Shown: one piece after another, positions 35,962 to 50,600 of the stretch
Numbering within the stretch: the first letter of the stretch is position 1
Layout of the letters: every line of letters starts with the position of its first letter
NCBI GenBank assembly: GCA_027924585.1
Contig: BSBM01002122.1
Span: 356,698-420,697, forward strand
DNA: 64,000 nucleotides
Source: Larix kaempferi
Lineage: Eukaryota > Streptophyta > Pinopsida > Pinales > Pinaceae
Direction: 5' to 3'
Program-made: the position numbers and the translations under genes
Notes under the pieces: model-generated
Told to the model about the DNA's origin: nothing
Databases searched by the model: none
The model's input: the letters and a program-made list of their open reading frames with translations, nothing else

Positions 35962-37229
35962 GTCATGAAAGTTGGCGTACGCACTTGTCTACCAACGGGA
36001 CATCCAAATCTATTCTCATATTTCAATTACGAGAAGTTGGTCAAAGTCGAAAAACCACCATGCGTGTTCGCTAGACTTGAGCTTAAAGGGTGTGAAATTA
36101 GCTCGTAATGTCACGAAAGTTGTTGTGCGCGAATGTCTACAAATGGGACATCCAAATCCATTCTCAATTTTCAATTCCGAGAAGTTGGTGAAAGTCATAA
36201 CTCGACCGTGCATTTTCGCTACAGTTGGGCTTAAAGGGGGAGAAAATAGCTCGGAACGTCACGAATGTTGGTGTGGATGCTTGTCTACCAAACAGACATC
36301 CAAAAATATTCTCGAATTTCAATTCCGAGAAGTTGGTCAAAGTTGAAACTCGATCGTGTGTTTTCGCTAGACTTGGGCTTAAAGGGTGTGAAATAGCTCG
36401 AAAAGTCACGAAAGTTGGCGTGGACGCTCGTCTACGAACGGGACATCCAAATCTATTCTCATATTTTGATTCCGAGAAGTTGGTCAAAGTCGAAATGCCA
36501 CCATGCGTTTTCGCTAGACTTGAGCTAAAGGGCATGAAATTAGATCGTAACGTCATGAAAGTTGTTGTGCGCGCATGTCTACAAATGGGACATCCAAATC
36601 TATTCTCAATTTTCAATTTCGAGAAGTAGGTCAAAGCCGAAACGCGACCGTGCGTTTTCTCTAGAGTTGGGCTTAAAGGGGAAGAAAATAGCTCGGAACG
36701 TCACGAAAGTTGGCATGTGCACTTGTCTACCAACGGGACATCCAAATCTATTTTGAAATTTCAACTCCCAAAAGTTGGTCAAAGTCGAAACACCACCATG
36801 CGTTTTCGTTAGACTTGAGCTTAAAGGGTGTGAAATTAGCTCGTAACGTCACGAAAGTTGTTGTGAGTGCATGTTTACAAATGGGACATCCAAATCTATT
36901 CTCAATTTTCATTTACGAGAAGTAGGTCAAAGCCGAAACACGATCGTTCGTTTTCTCTAGAGTTGGGATTAAAGGGGAAGAAAATAGCTCCGAACGTCAC
37001 GAAAGTTGGCGTGTGCACTTGTCTACCAATGGGACATCCAAATCCATTCTCAAATTTAAATTCCGAGAAGTTGGTCAAAGATGAAACGCGACCGTGTGTT
37101 TTCTCCAGAGTTGGGCTTAAATGGGAAGAAAATAGCTCGGAATGTCACGAAAGTTGGTGTGGACGCTTGTCTACCAATGGGACATTCTAATAATATATTC
37201 TCAAAATTAAATTCCGAGAAGTTGGTCAA

Positions 37230-38145
37230 AGATGAAACGCGACCGTGCGTTTTCTCTAGAGTTGGGCTTAAATGGGAAGTAAATAGCTCGGAATGTCACG
37301 AAAGTTGGTGTGGACGCTTGTCTACCAATGGGACATCCAAATCTATTCTCAAATTTCAATTCCGAGAAGTTGGTCAAAGTCGAAACGCCACCATGCATTT
37401 TCGCTAGACTTGTGCTTAAAGGGTGTGAAATTAGCTCGTAACATCACGAAAGTTGCTGTGCACGCATGCCTACAAATGGGACATCCAAATCTATGCTCAA
37501 TTTTGAATTCCGAGAAGTTGGTGAAAGTCGAAACTCGACCGTATGTTTTCGCTAGAGTTGGGCTAGAAGGAGGAGAAAATATCTCGGAATGTCACGAAAG
37601 TTGGTTTGGACACTTGTCTACCAATGGTATATCCAACTATTCTCAAATTTTAATTCCTAAATGTTTGTCAAGGTTGAAACTGGACCGTGCGTTTTCATCT
37701 AGACTTGGGCTTAAAGGGGCATAAAATAGCTCGAAATGTCACGAAAGTTGGCGTGCACGCTTGTCTACCAATGGGACATCCAAATCTATTTTCAAATTTC
37801 AATTCCCAGAAGTTGGTCAAGGTCGAAATGCCACCATGGTTTTTCCCTATACTTGGGAATAAAGGGCATGAAATTAGCTCGTAACGTCATGAAAGTTGTT
37901 GTGCGCGCATGTCTACAAATGGGACATCCAAATCTATTCTCAATTTTCAATTCCGAGAAGTTGGTCAAAGATGAAATGCGACTGTGCATTTTCTCTAGAG
38001 CTGGGCTTAAATGGGATGAAAATAGCTCGGAATGTCACGAAAGTTGGTATGGACGCTTTTCTACCAATGGGACATCCAAATCTATTCTCAAATTTAAATT
38101 CCGAGAAGTTGGTCAAAGTTTAAAATTGACGGTGCGTTTTCGCTA
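37230..38145 (+). repeat. Internal duplicated block, second member
   Basis: Partner of the block at 33.3-34.2 kb. It has its own marks: GGGACATTCTAATAATATATTC just before it (3 extra bp near 37,190) and TATATCCAACTATTC (3 bp fewer than TATATCCAAAACTATTC, near 37,632). This member is lost in copy C by the 3,033-bp deletion. Confidence 0.7.
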
Positions 38146-38866
38146 GACTTGGGCTTAAACGGCGAGAAAATAGCTTGGAACGTCACGAAAGTTGGCGTGC
38201 GCACTTGTCTACCAATGGGACATCCAAATCTATTCTCAAATTTCAATTCCAAGAAGTTCGTCAAAGTCGAAATGCCACCATGCGTTTTCGTTAGACTTGA
38301 GCTTAAAGGGTGTGAAATTAGCTCATAACGTCACGAAAGTTGTTGTGCGTGCATGTCTACAAATGGGACATCCAAATCTATTCTCAATTTTCATTTACGA
38401 GAAGTAGGTCAAATCCGAAACACGATCGTGCGTTTTCTCTAGAGTTGGGCTTAAAGGGGAAGAAAATAGCTCAGAACGTCACGAAAGTTGGCGTGTGCAC
38501 TTGTCTACCAACGGGATATCCAAATCCATTCTCAAATTTAAATTCCGAGAAGTTGGTCAAAGTTGAAAATCGACCGTGCATTTTCGATAGACTTAGGCTT
38601 AAAGGGTGAGAAAATAGCTCGGAACGTCAGGAAGTTGGCGTGCGCATTTGTCTACCAACGGGACATCCAAATCTATGCTCAATTTTCAATTCTGAGAAGT
38701 TGGTCAAATTCGAAACTCGACCGTGCGTTTTCGCTAGACTTGGGCTTAAAGGGGGAGAAAATAGCTTGGAACGTCACGAAAGTTGGTGTGGACGCTTGTC
38801 TACCAAGGGGACATCCAAAACTATTCTCAAATTTCAATTCTGAGAAGTTGGTCAAAGTTGAAACTG

Positions 38867-41800
38867 GATCGTGCATTTTTGCTAGACTTGGGCTTAAAGG
38901 GTGTGAAATTAGCTCGTAATGTCACGAAAGTTGCTGTGCGCGCATGTCTACAAATGGGACATCCAAATCTATTCTCAATTTTCATTTCCGAGAAGTTGGT
39001 CAAAGATGAAACGCGACCGTGCGTTTTCTCTAGAGTTGGGCTTAAATGTGATGGAAATAGCTCGGAACGTCACGAAAGTTGGCATGTGCACTTGTCTACC
39101 AACGGGACATCCAAATCTATTTTCAAATTTAAACTCCCAAAAGTTGGTCAAAGTCGAAACGCCACCATGCGTTTTCGTTAGACTTGAGCTTAAAGGGTGT
39201 GAAATTAGCTCGTAACGTCACGAAAGTTGTTGTGCGTGCATGTCTACAAATGGGACATAAAAATCTATTCTCAATTTTCATTTCCGAGAAGTAGGTCAAA
39301 GCCGAAACACGATCGTGCATTTTCTCTAGAGTTGGGCTTAAAGGGGAAGAAAATAGCTCGGAACGTCACAAAAGTTGGTGTGTGCACTTGTCTACCAACG
39401 GGACATCCAAATCCATTCTCATATATCAATTCCGAGAAGTTGGTCAAAGTCGAAATGCCACCATGCGTTTTCGCTAGACTTGAGCTTAAAGGGTGTTAAA
39501 TTAGCTCTTAATGTGACGAAAGTTGTTGTGCGCAAATGTCTACAAATGGGACATTCAAATCTATGCTCAATTTTCAATTCCAAGAAGTTGGTGAAATTCG
39601 TAACTCGACCGTACGTTTTCGCTATAGTTGGGCTTAAATTGGGAGAAAATAGCTCGGAACGTAACGAATGTTGGTGTGGATGTTTGTCTACCAATGGGAC
39701 ATCCAAAACTATTCTCAAATTTCAATTCAGAGAAGTTGGTCAAAGTTGAAACTCGATCGTGCGTTTTCGCTAGACTTGGGCTTAAAGGGTGTGAAAATAG
39801 CTCGAAACGTCACGAAAGTTGGCGTGGACGCTCGTCTACCAATGTGACATCCAAATCTATTCTTAAATTTAAATTCCGAGAAGTTGGTCAAAGTTTAAAA
39901 TCAACCGTGCATTTTCGCTAGATTTGGTCTTAAAGGTTGAAAAAATAGCTCGGAACGTCACGAAAGTTGGCGTGCGCATTTGTCTTCCAACGAGACATCC
40001 AAATATATGCTCGATTTTCAATTCCGAGAAGTTGGTCAAATTCAAAACTCGACCATGCGTTCTCGCTAGACTTGGGCTTAAAGGGGGAGAAAATAGCTCG
40101 GAACGTCACAAAAGTTGGTGTGGACGCTTGTCTACCAATGGGACATCCAAAACTATTTTCAAATTTCAATTCCGAGAAGTTGGTCAAAGTTGAAACTCGA
40201 TTGTGCGTTTTGGCTAGACTTGGGCTTAAAGGGTGTGAAAATAACTCAGAACGTCACGAAAGTTGGCGTGGACGCTCGTCTACCAATGTGACATCCAAAT
40301 CTATTCTCAAATTTAAATTCCGAGAAGTTGGTCAAAGTTGAATATCGACCGTGCATTTTCGCTAGACTTAGGCTTAAAGGGTGAGAAAATAACTCGGAAC
40401 ATCACGAAAGTTGGTGTGCGCATTTGTCTACCAACGGGACATCCAAATCTACGCTCAATTTTCAATTCCGACAAGTTGGTGAAATTTGAAACTCGACCGT
40501 GCGTTCTCGCTAGACTTGGGCTTAAAGGGGGAGAAAATAGCTCGGAACGTCACGAAAGTTGGTGTGGATGCTTGTCTACCAATGGGACATCCAAAACTAT
40601 TCTCAAATTTCAATTTCGAGAAGTTGGTCAAAGTTGAAACTCTATCCTGCGTTTTCGCTAGACTTGGGCTTAAAGGGTGTGAAAATAGCTAGGAACGTCA
40701 CGAAAGTTGGCGTGGACGCTCGTCTACCAATGTGACATCCAAATCTATTCTCAAATTTCAATACCAAGAAGTTGGTCAAAGTTGAAAATTGACACTGCAT
40801 TTTCGCTAGACTTGAGCTTAAAGGGAGAGAAAATAGCTCGGAATGTCATGAAAGTTGGCGTGTGCATTTGTCTACCAACAGGACATCCAAATCTATGCTC
40901 AATTTTTAATTCTGAGAAGTTGGTCAAATTCGAAACTCGACCGTGCGTTTTCGCTAGACTTAGGCCTAAAGGTTTAGAAAATAGCTCGGAACGTCACGAA
41001 AGTTGGCGTTCGTATTTCTCTAACAACGGGACATCCAAATCTATGCTCAATTTTCAATTCTGAGTGGTTGGTCAAATTTGAAACTCGACCGTGCGTTTTC
41101 GCTAGACTTGGGCTTAAAGGGCGAGAAAATAGCTCGGAACGTCATGAAATTTTGTGTTGACGCTTGTCTGCGAATGGGACATCCAAAACTATTCTCAAAT
41201 TTCAATTCTGAGAAGTTGGTCAAAGTTGAAACTCGATCGTGCGTTTTCGCTAGACTTGGGCTTAAAGGGTGTGAAAAGAGCTCGGAATGTCACGAAAGTT
41301 TGCGTGGACGCTCGTCTACCAATGTGACATCCAAGTCTATTCTCAAATTTAAATTCTGAGAAGTTGGTCAAAGTTGAAAATCGACCGTGCATTTTCGCTA
41401 GACTTGGGCTTAAAGGGTGAGAAAATAGCTCAGAATGCCACGAAATTTGGCGTGTGCATTTGTCTACCAACAGGACATCCAAATCTATGCTCAATTTTTA
41501 ATTCCGAGAAATTGGTCAAATTCGAAACTCGACCGTGCGTTTTCGCTAGACTTAGGCTTGAAGGGTGAGAAAATAGCTCGGAACGTCACGAAAGTTGGCG
41601 TGCGCATTTTTCTACCAATGGGAAATCCAAATCTATGCTCAATTTTCAATTCCAATAAGTTGGTCAAATTCGAAACTCGACCATGCGTTTTCGCTAGACT
41701 TGGGCTTAAAGGGGGAGAAAATAGCTCGGAACGTCACGAAAGTTGGTGTGGACGCTTGTCTACCAATGGGACATCCAAAACTATTCTCAAATTTCAATTC

Positions 41801-44800
41801 CGAGAAGTTGGTCAACGTTGAAACTCGATCGTGCATTTTCGCTAGACTTGGGCTTAAAGCGTGTGAAATTAGCTCGTAATATCACGAAAGTTGCTGTGCG
41901 CGGATGTCTACAAATGGGACATCCAAATCTATTCTCAATTTTTAAATACGAGAAGTTGGTCAAAGATGAAACGCGACCATGCGTTTTCTCTAGAGTTGGG
42001 CTTAAATGGGAAGAAAATAGCTCGGAATGTCCCGAAAGTTGGTGTGGACGCTTGTCTACCAATGGGACATTCAAATCTATTCTCAAAATTAAATTCCAAG
42101 AAGTTGGTCAAAGGTGAAACGCGACCGTGCGTTTTCTCTAGAGTTGGGCTTAAATGGGAAGAAAATAGCTCGGAATGTCACGAAAGTTGGTGTGGACGCT
42201 TGTCTACCAATGGGACATCGAAATCTATTCTCACATTTCAATTCCGATAAGTTGGTCAAAGTCGAAATGCCACCATGCATTTTCGCTAGACTTGAGCTTA
42301 AAGGGTGTGAAATTAGCTCATAACATCACGAAAGTTGCTGTGCACGCATGTCTACAAATGGGACATCCAAATCTATGCTCAATTTTGAATTACGAGAAGT
42401 TGGTGAAAGTCGAAACTCGACCGTACGTTTTCGCTAGAGTTGGGCTAGAAGGAGGAGAAAATATCTCGGAATGTCACAAAAGTTGGTGTGGACACTTGTC
42501 TACCAATGGTATATCCAAAACTTTTCTCAAATTTTAATTCCGAAATGTTTGTCAAGGTTGAAACTCGACCGTGCGTTTTCATCTAGACTTGGGCTTAAAG
42601 TGGCAGAAAATAGCTCGGAACGTCACGAAAGTTGGCGTGCACGCTTGTCTAACAATGGGACATCCAAATCTATTTTCAAATTTCAATTCCCAGAAGTTGG
42701 TCAAAGTCGAAATGCCACCATGGGTTTTCACTATACTTGGCAATAAAGAACATGAAATTAGCTCGTAACGTCATGAAAGTTGGTGTGCGCGCATGTCTAC
42801 AAATGGGACATCCAAATCTATTCTCAATTTTCAATTCCGAGAAGTTGGTCAAAGATGAAATGCGACCGTGCGTTTTCTCTAGAGTTGGGCTTAAATGGGA
42901 TGAAAATAGCTCGGAATGTCACGAAAGTTGGTGTGGACGCTTGTCTACCAATGGGACAACCAAATCTATTCTCAAATTTAAATTCCGAGAAGTTGGTCAA
43001 AGTTTAAAATTGACGGTGTGTTTTCGCTAGACTTGGGCTTAAAGGGCGAGAAAATAGCTTGGAACGTCACGAAAGTTGGCGTGCGCACTTGTCTACCAAT
43101 GGGACATCCAAATCTATTCTCAAATTTCAATTCCAAGAAGTTAGTCAAAGCCAAAATGCCACAATGCATTTTTGCTAAACTTGAGCTTAAAGGGTGTAAA
43201 ATTAGCTCGTAACGTCACGACAGTTGCTGTGCACGCATGTCTACAAATGGGACATACAAATCTATTCTCAATTTTCAATTCCGAGAAGTAGCTCAAAGCC
43301 GAAACACAACCGTGCGTTTTCTCTAGAGTTGGGCTTAAAGGGGAAGAAAATAGCTCGGAATGTCACCAAAGTTGGCATGTGCACTTGTCTACTAACGGGA
43401 CATCCAAATCTATTTTCAAATTTCAACTCCCAAAAGTTGGTCAAAGTCGAAACGCCACCATGCGTTTTCGTTAGACTTGAGCTTAAAGGGTGTGAAATTA
43501 GCTCGTAACGTCACGAAAGTTGTTGTGCGTGCATGTCTACAAATGGGACATCCAAATCTATTCTCAATTTTCATTTACGAGAAGTAGGTCAAAGCCGAAA
43601 CACGATCGTGCGTTTTCTCTAGAGTTGGGCTTAAAGGAGAAGAAAATAGCTCGGAACGTCACGAACGTTGGCGTGTGCACTTGTCTACCAACGGTACATC
43701 CAAATCCATTCTCAAATTTAAATTCCGAGAAGTTGGTCAAAGTTGAAAATCGACCGTGCATTTTCGATAGACTTAGGCTTAAAGGGTGAGAAAATAGCTC
43801 GGAACGTCACGAAAGTTGGCGTGCGCATTTGTCTTGCAACAGACATCCAAATCTATGCTCAATTTTCAATTCTGAGAAGTTGGTCAAATTCGAAACTCGA
43901 CCGTGCGTTTTCGCTAGACTTGGGCTTAAAGGGGGAGAAAATAGCTCGGAACGTCACGAAAGTTGGTGTGGACGCTTGTCTACCAATTGGACATCCAAAT
44001 CTATTCTCATATTTCAATTCCGAGAAGTTGGTCAAAGTCGAAATGCGACCATGCATTTTCACTAGACTTGAGCTTAAAGGGTGTTAAATTAGCTCGTAAT
44101 GTGACGAAAGTTGTTGTGCGCGAATGTCTACAAATGGGACATCCAAATCTATGCTCAATTTTCAATTCCAAGAAGTTGGTGAAATTCGTAACTCGACCGT
44201 ACGTTTTCTCTATAGTTGGGCTTAAAGGGGGAGAAAATAGCTCAGAACATAACGAATGTTGGTGTAAATGCTTGTCTACCAAAGGGACATCCAAAACTAT
44301 TATCAAATTTCAATTTCGAGAAGTTGGTCAAAGTTGAAAATCGATCGTGCATTTTCGCTAGACTTGGGCTTAAAGGGTGAGAAAATAGATCGGAATGTCA
44401 CGAAAGTTGGCGTGTGCATTTGTCTACCAACAGGACATCCAAATCGATGCTCAATTTTTAATTCCGAGAAGTTGCTCAAATTCGAAACTCGACCGTGCAT
44501 TTTCGCTAGACTTAGGCTTAAAGGGTGAGAAAATAGCTCGGAACGTCAAGAAAGTTGGCGTGCGCATTTTTCTACCAACGGGAAATCCAAATCTATGCTC
44601 AATTTTCAATTCCGAGAAGTTGGTCAAATTCAAAACTCGACCGTGCGTTTTCGCTAGACTTGGGCTTATAGGGGGACAAAATATCTCGGAACGTCACGAA
44701 AGTTTTTGTGGACGCTTGTCTACCAATGGGACATCCAAAACTATTCTCAAATTTCAATTCCGAACGTCATGAAAGTTGGCGTACGCACTTGTCTACCAAC

Positions 44801-47670
44801 GGGACATCCAAATCTATTCTCATATTTCAATTACGAGAAGTTGGTCAAAGTCGAAAAACCACCATGCGTGTTCGCTAGACTTGAGCTTAAAGGGTGTGAA
44901 ATTAGCTTGTAATGTCACGAAAGTTGTTGTGCGCGAATGTCTACAAATGGGACATCCAAATCCATTCTCAATTTTCAATTCCGAGAAGTTGGTGAAAGTC
45001 ATAACTCGACCGTGCATTTTCGCTACAGTTGGGCTTAAAGGGGGAGAAAATAGCTCGGAACGTCACGAATGTTGGTGTGGATGCTTGTCTACCAAACAGA
45101 CATCCAAAAATATTCTCGAATTTCAATTCCGAGAAGTTGGTCAAAGTTGAAACTCGATCGTGTGTTTTCGCTAGACTTGGGCTTAAAGGGTGTGAAATAG
45201 CTCGAAAAGTCACGAAAGTTGGCGTGGACGCTCGTCTACGAACGGGACATCCAAATCTATTCTCATATTTTGATTCCGAGAAGTTGGTCAAAGTCGAAAT
45301 GCCACCATGCGTTTTCGCTAGACTTGAGCTAAAGGGCATGAAATTAGATCGTAACGTCATGAAAGTTGTTGTGCGCGCATGTCTACAAATGGGACATCCA
45401 AATCTATTCTCAATTTTCAATTTCGAGAAGTAGGTCAAAGCCGAAACGCGACCGTGCGTTTTCTCTAGAGTTGGGCTTAAAGGGGAAGAAAATAGCTCGG
45501 AACGTCACGAAAGTTGGCATGTGCACTTGTCTACCAACGGGACATCCAAATCTATTTTGAAATTTCAACTCCCAAAAGTTGGTCAAAGTCGAAACACCAC
45601 CATGCGTTTTCGTTAGACTTGAGCTTAAAGGGTGTGAAATTAGCTCGTAACGTCACGAAAGTTGTTGTGAGTGCATGTTTACAAATGGGACATCCAAATC
45701 TATTCTCAATTTTCATTTACGAGAAGTAGGTCAAAGCCGAAACACGATCGTTCGTTTTCTCTAGAGTTGGGATTAAAGGGGAAGAAAATAGCTCCGAACG
45801 TCACGAAAGTTGGCGTGTGCACTTGTCTACCAATGGGACATCCAAATCCATTCTCAAATTTAAATTCCGAGAAGTTGGTCAAAGATGAAACGCGACCGTG
45901 TGTTTTCTCCAGAGTTGGGCTTAAATGGGAAGAAAATAGCTCGGAATGTCACGAAAGTTGGTGTGGACGCTTGTCTACCAATGGGACATTCTAATAATAT
46001 ATTCTCAAAATTAAATTCCGAGAAGTTGGTCAAAGATGAAACGCGACCGTGCGTTTTCTCTAGAGTTGGGCTTAAATGGGAAGTAAATAGCTCGGAATGT
46101 CACGAAAGTTGGTGTGGACGCTTGTCTACCAATGGGACATCCAAATCTATTCTCAAATTTCAATTCCGAGAAGTTGGTCAAAGTCGAAACGCCACCATGC
46201 ATTTTCGCTAGACTTGTGCTTAAAGGGTGTGAAATTAGCTCGTAACATCACGAAAGTTGCTGTGCACGCATGCCTACAAATGGGACATCCAAATCTATGC
46301 TCAATTTTGAATTCCGAGAAGTTGGTGAAAGTCGAAACTCGACCGTATGTTTTCGCTAGAGTTGGGCTAGAAGGAGGAGAAAATATCTCGGAATGTCACG
46401 AAAGTTGGTTTGGACACTTGTCTACCAATGGTATATCCAACTATTCTCAAATTTTAATTCCTAAATGTTTGTCAAGGTTGAAACTGGACCGTGCGTTTTC
46501 ATCTAGACTTGGGCTTAAAGGGGCATAAAATAGCTCGAAATGTCACGAAAGTTGGCGTGCACGCTTGTCTACCAATGGGACATCCAAATCTATTTTCAAA
46601 TTTCAATTCCCAGAAGTTGGTCAAGGTCGAAATGCCACCATGGTTTTTCCCTATACTTGGGAATAAAGGGCATGAAATTAGCTCGTAACGTCATGAAAGT
46701 TGTTGTGCGCGCATGTCTACAAATGGGACATCCAAATCTATTCTCAATTTTCAATTCCGAGAAGTTGGTCAAAGATGAAATGCGACTGTGCATTTTCTCT
46801 AGAGCTGGGCTTAAATGGGATGAAAATAGCTCGGAATGTCACGAAAGTTGGTATGGACGCTTTTCTACCAATGGGACATCCAAATCTATTCTCAAATTTA
46901 AATTCCGAGAAGTTGGTCAAAGTTTAAAATTGACGGTGCGTTTTCGCTAGACTTGGGCTTAAACGGCGAGAAAATAGCTTGGAACGTCACGAAAGTTGGC
47001 GTGCGCACTTGTCTACCAATGGGACATCCAAATCTATTCTCAAATTTCAATTCCAAGAAGTTCGTCAAAGTCGAAATGCCACCATGCGTTTTCGTTAGAC
47101 TTGAGCTTAAAGGGTGTGAAATTAGCTCATAACGTCACGAAAGTTGTTGTGCGTGCATGTCTACAAATGGGACATCCAAATCTATTCTCAATTTTCATTT
47201 ACGAGAAGTAGGTCAAATCCGAAACACGATCGTGCGTTTTCTCTAGAGTTGGGCTTAAAGGGGAAGAAAATAGCTCAGAACGTCACGAAAGTTGGCGTGT
47301 GCACTTGTCTACCAACGGGATATCCAAATCCATTCTCAAATTTAAATTCCGAGAAGTTGGTCAAAGTTGAAAATCGACCGTGCATTTTCGATAGACTTAG
47401 GCTTAAAGGGTGAGAAAATAGCTCGGAACGTCAGGAAGTTGGCGTGCGCATTTGTCTACCAACGGGACATCCAAATCTATGCTCAATTTTCAATTCTGAG
47501 AAGTTGGTCAAATTCGAAACTCGACCGTGCGTTTTCGCTAGACTTGGGCTTAAAGGGGGAGAAAATAGCTTGGAACGTCACGAAAGTTGGTGTGGACGCT
47601 TGTCTACCAAGGGGACATCCAAAACTATTCTCAAATTTCAATTCTGAGAAGTTGGTCAAAGTTGAAACTG
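38867..47670 (+). repeat. Giant HOR copy B (8,804 bp)
   Basis: Repeats copy A monomer by monomer. Variants shared with copy D but not with A or C are CATGAAATTTTGTG near 41,148, GGGACATCGAAATC near 42,215 and TCTAACAATGGG near 42,648. The half monomer is near 44,760. It lacks the two insertions private to copy A. Confidence 0.92.
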
Positions 47671-50600
47671 GATCGTGCATTTTTGCTAGACTTGGGCTTA
47701 AAGGGTGTGAAATTAGCTCGTAATGTCACGAAAGTTGCTGTGCGCGCATGTCTACAAATGGGACATCCAAATCTATTCTCAATTTTCATTTCCGAGAAGT
47801 TGGTCAAAGATGAAACGCGACCGTGCGTTTTCTCTAGAGTTGGGCTTAAATGTGATGGAAATAGCTCGGAACGTCACGAAAGTTGGCATGTGCACTTGTC
47901 TACCAACGGGACATCCAAATCTATTTTCAAATTTAAACTCCCAAAAGTTGGTCAAAGTCGAAACGCCACCATGCGTTTTCGTTAGACTTGAGCTTAAAGG
48001 GTGTGAAATTAGCTCGTAACGTCACGAAAGTTGTTGTGCGTGCATGTCTACAAATGGGACATAAAAATCTATTCTCCATTTTCATTTCCGAGAAGTAGGT
48101 CAAAGCTGAAACACGATCGTGCATTTTCTCTAGAGTTGGGCTTAAAGGGGAAGAAAATAGCTCGGAACGTCACAAAAGTTGGTGTGTGCACTTGTCTACC
48201 AACGGGACATCCAAATCCATTCTCATATATCAATTCCGAGAAGTTGGTCAAAGTCGAAATGCCACCATGCGTTTTCGCTAGACTTGAGCTTAAAGGGTGT
48301 TCAATTAGCTCTTAATGTGACGAAAGTTGTTGTGCGCAAATGTCTACAAATGGGACATTCAAATCTATGCTCAATTTTCAATTCCAAGAAGTTGGTGAAA
48401 TTCGTAACTCGACCGTACGTTTTCGCTATAGTTGGGCTTAAATTGGGTGAAAATAGCTCGGAACGTAACGAATGTTGGTGTGGATGTTTGTCTACCAATG
48501 GGACATCCAAAACTATTCTCAAATTTCAATTCAGAGAAGTTGGTCAAAGTTGAAACTCGATCGTGCGTTTTCGCTAGACTTGGGCTTAAAGGGTGTGAAA
48601 ATAGCTCGAAACGTCACGAAAGTTGGCGTGGACGCTCGTCTACCAATGTGACATCCAAATCTATTCTTAAATTTAAATTCCGAGAAGTTGGTCAAAGTTT
48701 AAAATCAACCGTGCATTTTCGCTAGATTTGGTCTTAAAGGTTGAAAAAATAGCTCGGAACGTCACGAAAGTTGGCGTGCGCATTTGTCTTCCAACGAGAC
48801 ATCCAAATATATGCTCGATTTTCAATTCCGAGAAGTTGGTCAAATTCAAAACTCGACCATGCGTTCTCGCTAGACTTGGGCTTAAAGGGGGAGAAAATAG
48901 CTCGTAACGTCACAAAAGTTGGTGTGGACGCTTGTCTACCAATGGGACATCCAAAACTATTCTCAAATTTCAATTCCGAGAAGTTGGTCAAAGTTGAAAC
49001 TCGATTGTGCGTTTTGGCTAGACTTGGGCTTAAAGGGTGTGAAAATAACTCAGAACGTCACGAAAGTTGGCGTGGACGCTCGTCTACCAATGTGACATCC
49101 AAATCTATTCTCAAATTTAAATTCCGAGAAGTTGGTCAAAGTTGAATATCGACCGTGCATTTTCGCTAGACTTAGGCTTAAAGGGTGAGAAAATAACTCG
49201 GAACATCACGAAAGTTGGTGTGCGCATTTGTCTACCAACGGGACATCCAAATCTACGCTCAATTTTCAATTCCGACAAGTTGGTGAAATTTGAAACTCGA
49301 CCGTGCGTTCTCGCTAGACTTGGGCTTAAAGGGGGAGAAAATAGCTCGGAACGTCACGAAAGTTGGTGTGGATGCTTGTCTACCAATGGGACATCCAAAA
49401 CTATTCTCAAATTTCAATTTCGAGAAGTTGGTCAAAGTTGAAACTCGATCGTGCGTTTTCGCTAGACTTGGGCTTAAAGGGTGTGAAAATAGCTAGGAAC
49501 GTCACGAAAGTTGGCGTGGACGCTCGTCTACCAATGTGACGTCCAAATCTATTCTCAAATTTCAATACCGAGAAGTTGGTCAAAGTTGAAAATTGACACT
49601 GCATTTTCGCTAGACTTGAGCTTAAAGGGAGAGAAAATAGCTCGGAATGTCATGAAAGTTGGCGTGTGCATTTGTCTACCAACAGGACATCCAAATCTAT
49701 GCTCAATTTTTAATTCTGAGAAGTTGGTCAAATTCGAAACTCGACCGTGCGTTTTCGCTAGACTTAGGCCTAAAGGGTTAGAAAATAGCTCGGAACGTCA
49801 CGAAAGTTGGCGTGCGTATTTCTCTAACAACGGGACATCCAAATCTATGCTCAATTTTCAATTCTGAGTGGTTGGTCAAATTTGAAACTCGACCGTGCAT
49901 TTTCGCTAGACTTGGGCTTAAAGGGCGAGAAAATAGCTCGGAACGTCATGAAAGTTTGTGTTGACGCTTGTCTACGAATGGGACATCCAAAACTATTCTC
50001 AAATTTCAATTCTGAGAAGTTGGTCAAAGTTGAAACTCGATCGTGCGTTTTCGCTAGACTTGGGCTTAAAGGGTGTGAAAAGAGCTCGGAATGTCACAAA
50101 AGTTTGCGTGGACGCTCGTCTACCAATGTGACATCCAAGTCTATTCTCAAATTTAAATTCTGAGAAGTTGGTCAAAGTTGAAAATCGACCGTGCATTTTC
50201 GCTAGACTTGGGCTTAAAGGGTGAGAAAATAGCTCAGAATGCCACGAAAGTTGGCGTGTGCATTTGTCTACCAACAGGACATCCAAATCTATGCTCAATT
50301 TTTAATTCCGAGAAATTGGTCAAATTCGAAACTCGACCGTGCGTTTTCGCTAGACTTAGGCTTGAAGGGTGAGAAAATAGCTCGGAACGTCACGAAAGTT
50401 GGCGTGCGCATTTTTCTACCAATGGGAAATCCAAATCTATGCTCAATTTTCAATTCCAATAAGTTGGTCAAATTCGAAACTCGACCATGCGTTTTCGCTA
50501 GACTTGGGCTTAAAGGGGGAGAAAATAGCTCGGAACGTCACGAAAGTTGGTGTGGACGCTTGTCTACCAATGGGACATCCAAAACTATTCTCAAATTTCA

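Larger units (their letters stand above)
30061..38866 (+). repeat. Giant HOR copy A (8,806 bp, 60 monomers)
   Basis: The left end is placed where similarity to the 38.8-kb region becomes near-perfect (just after ACTCGATCG at 30,059, where later copies read ACTGGATCG). Length fits 60 x 148 minus 75 bp for one cut monomer at 35,889-35,961. It differs from copy B mainly at single bases and has two private 1-bp insertions: GATCGTAGCG near 32,434 and ACCGTCGCG near 32,731. Marker pairs lie near 33,680 and 37,610. It contains no gene. Confidence 0.9.
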
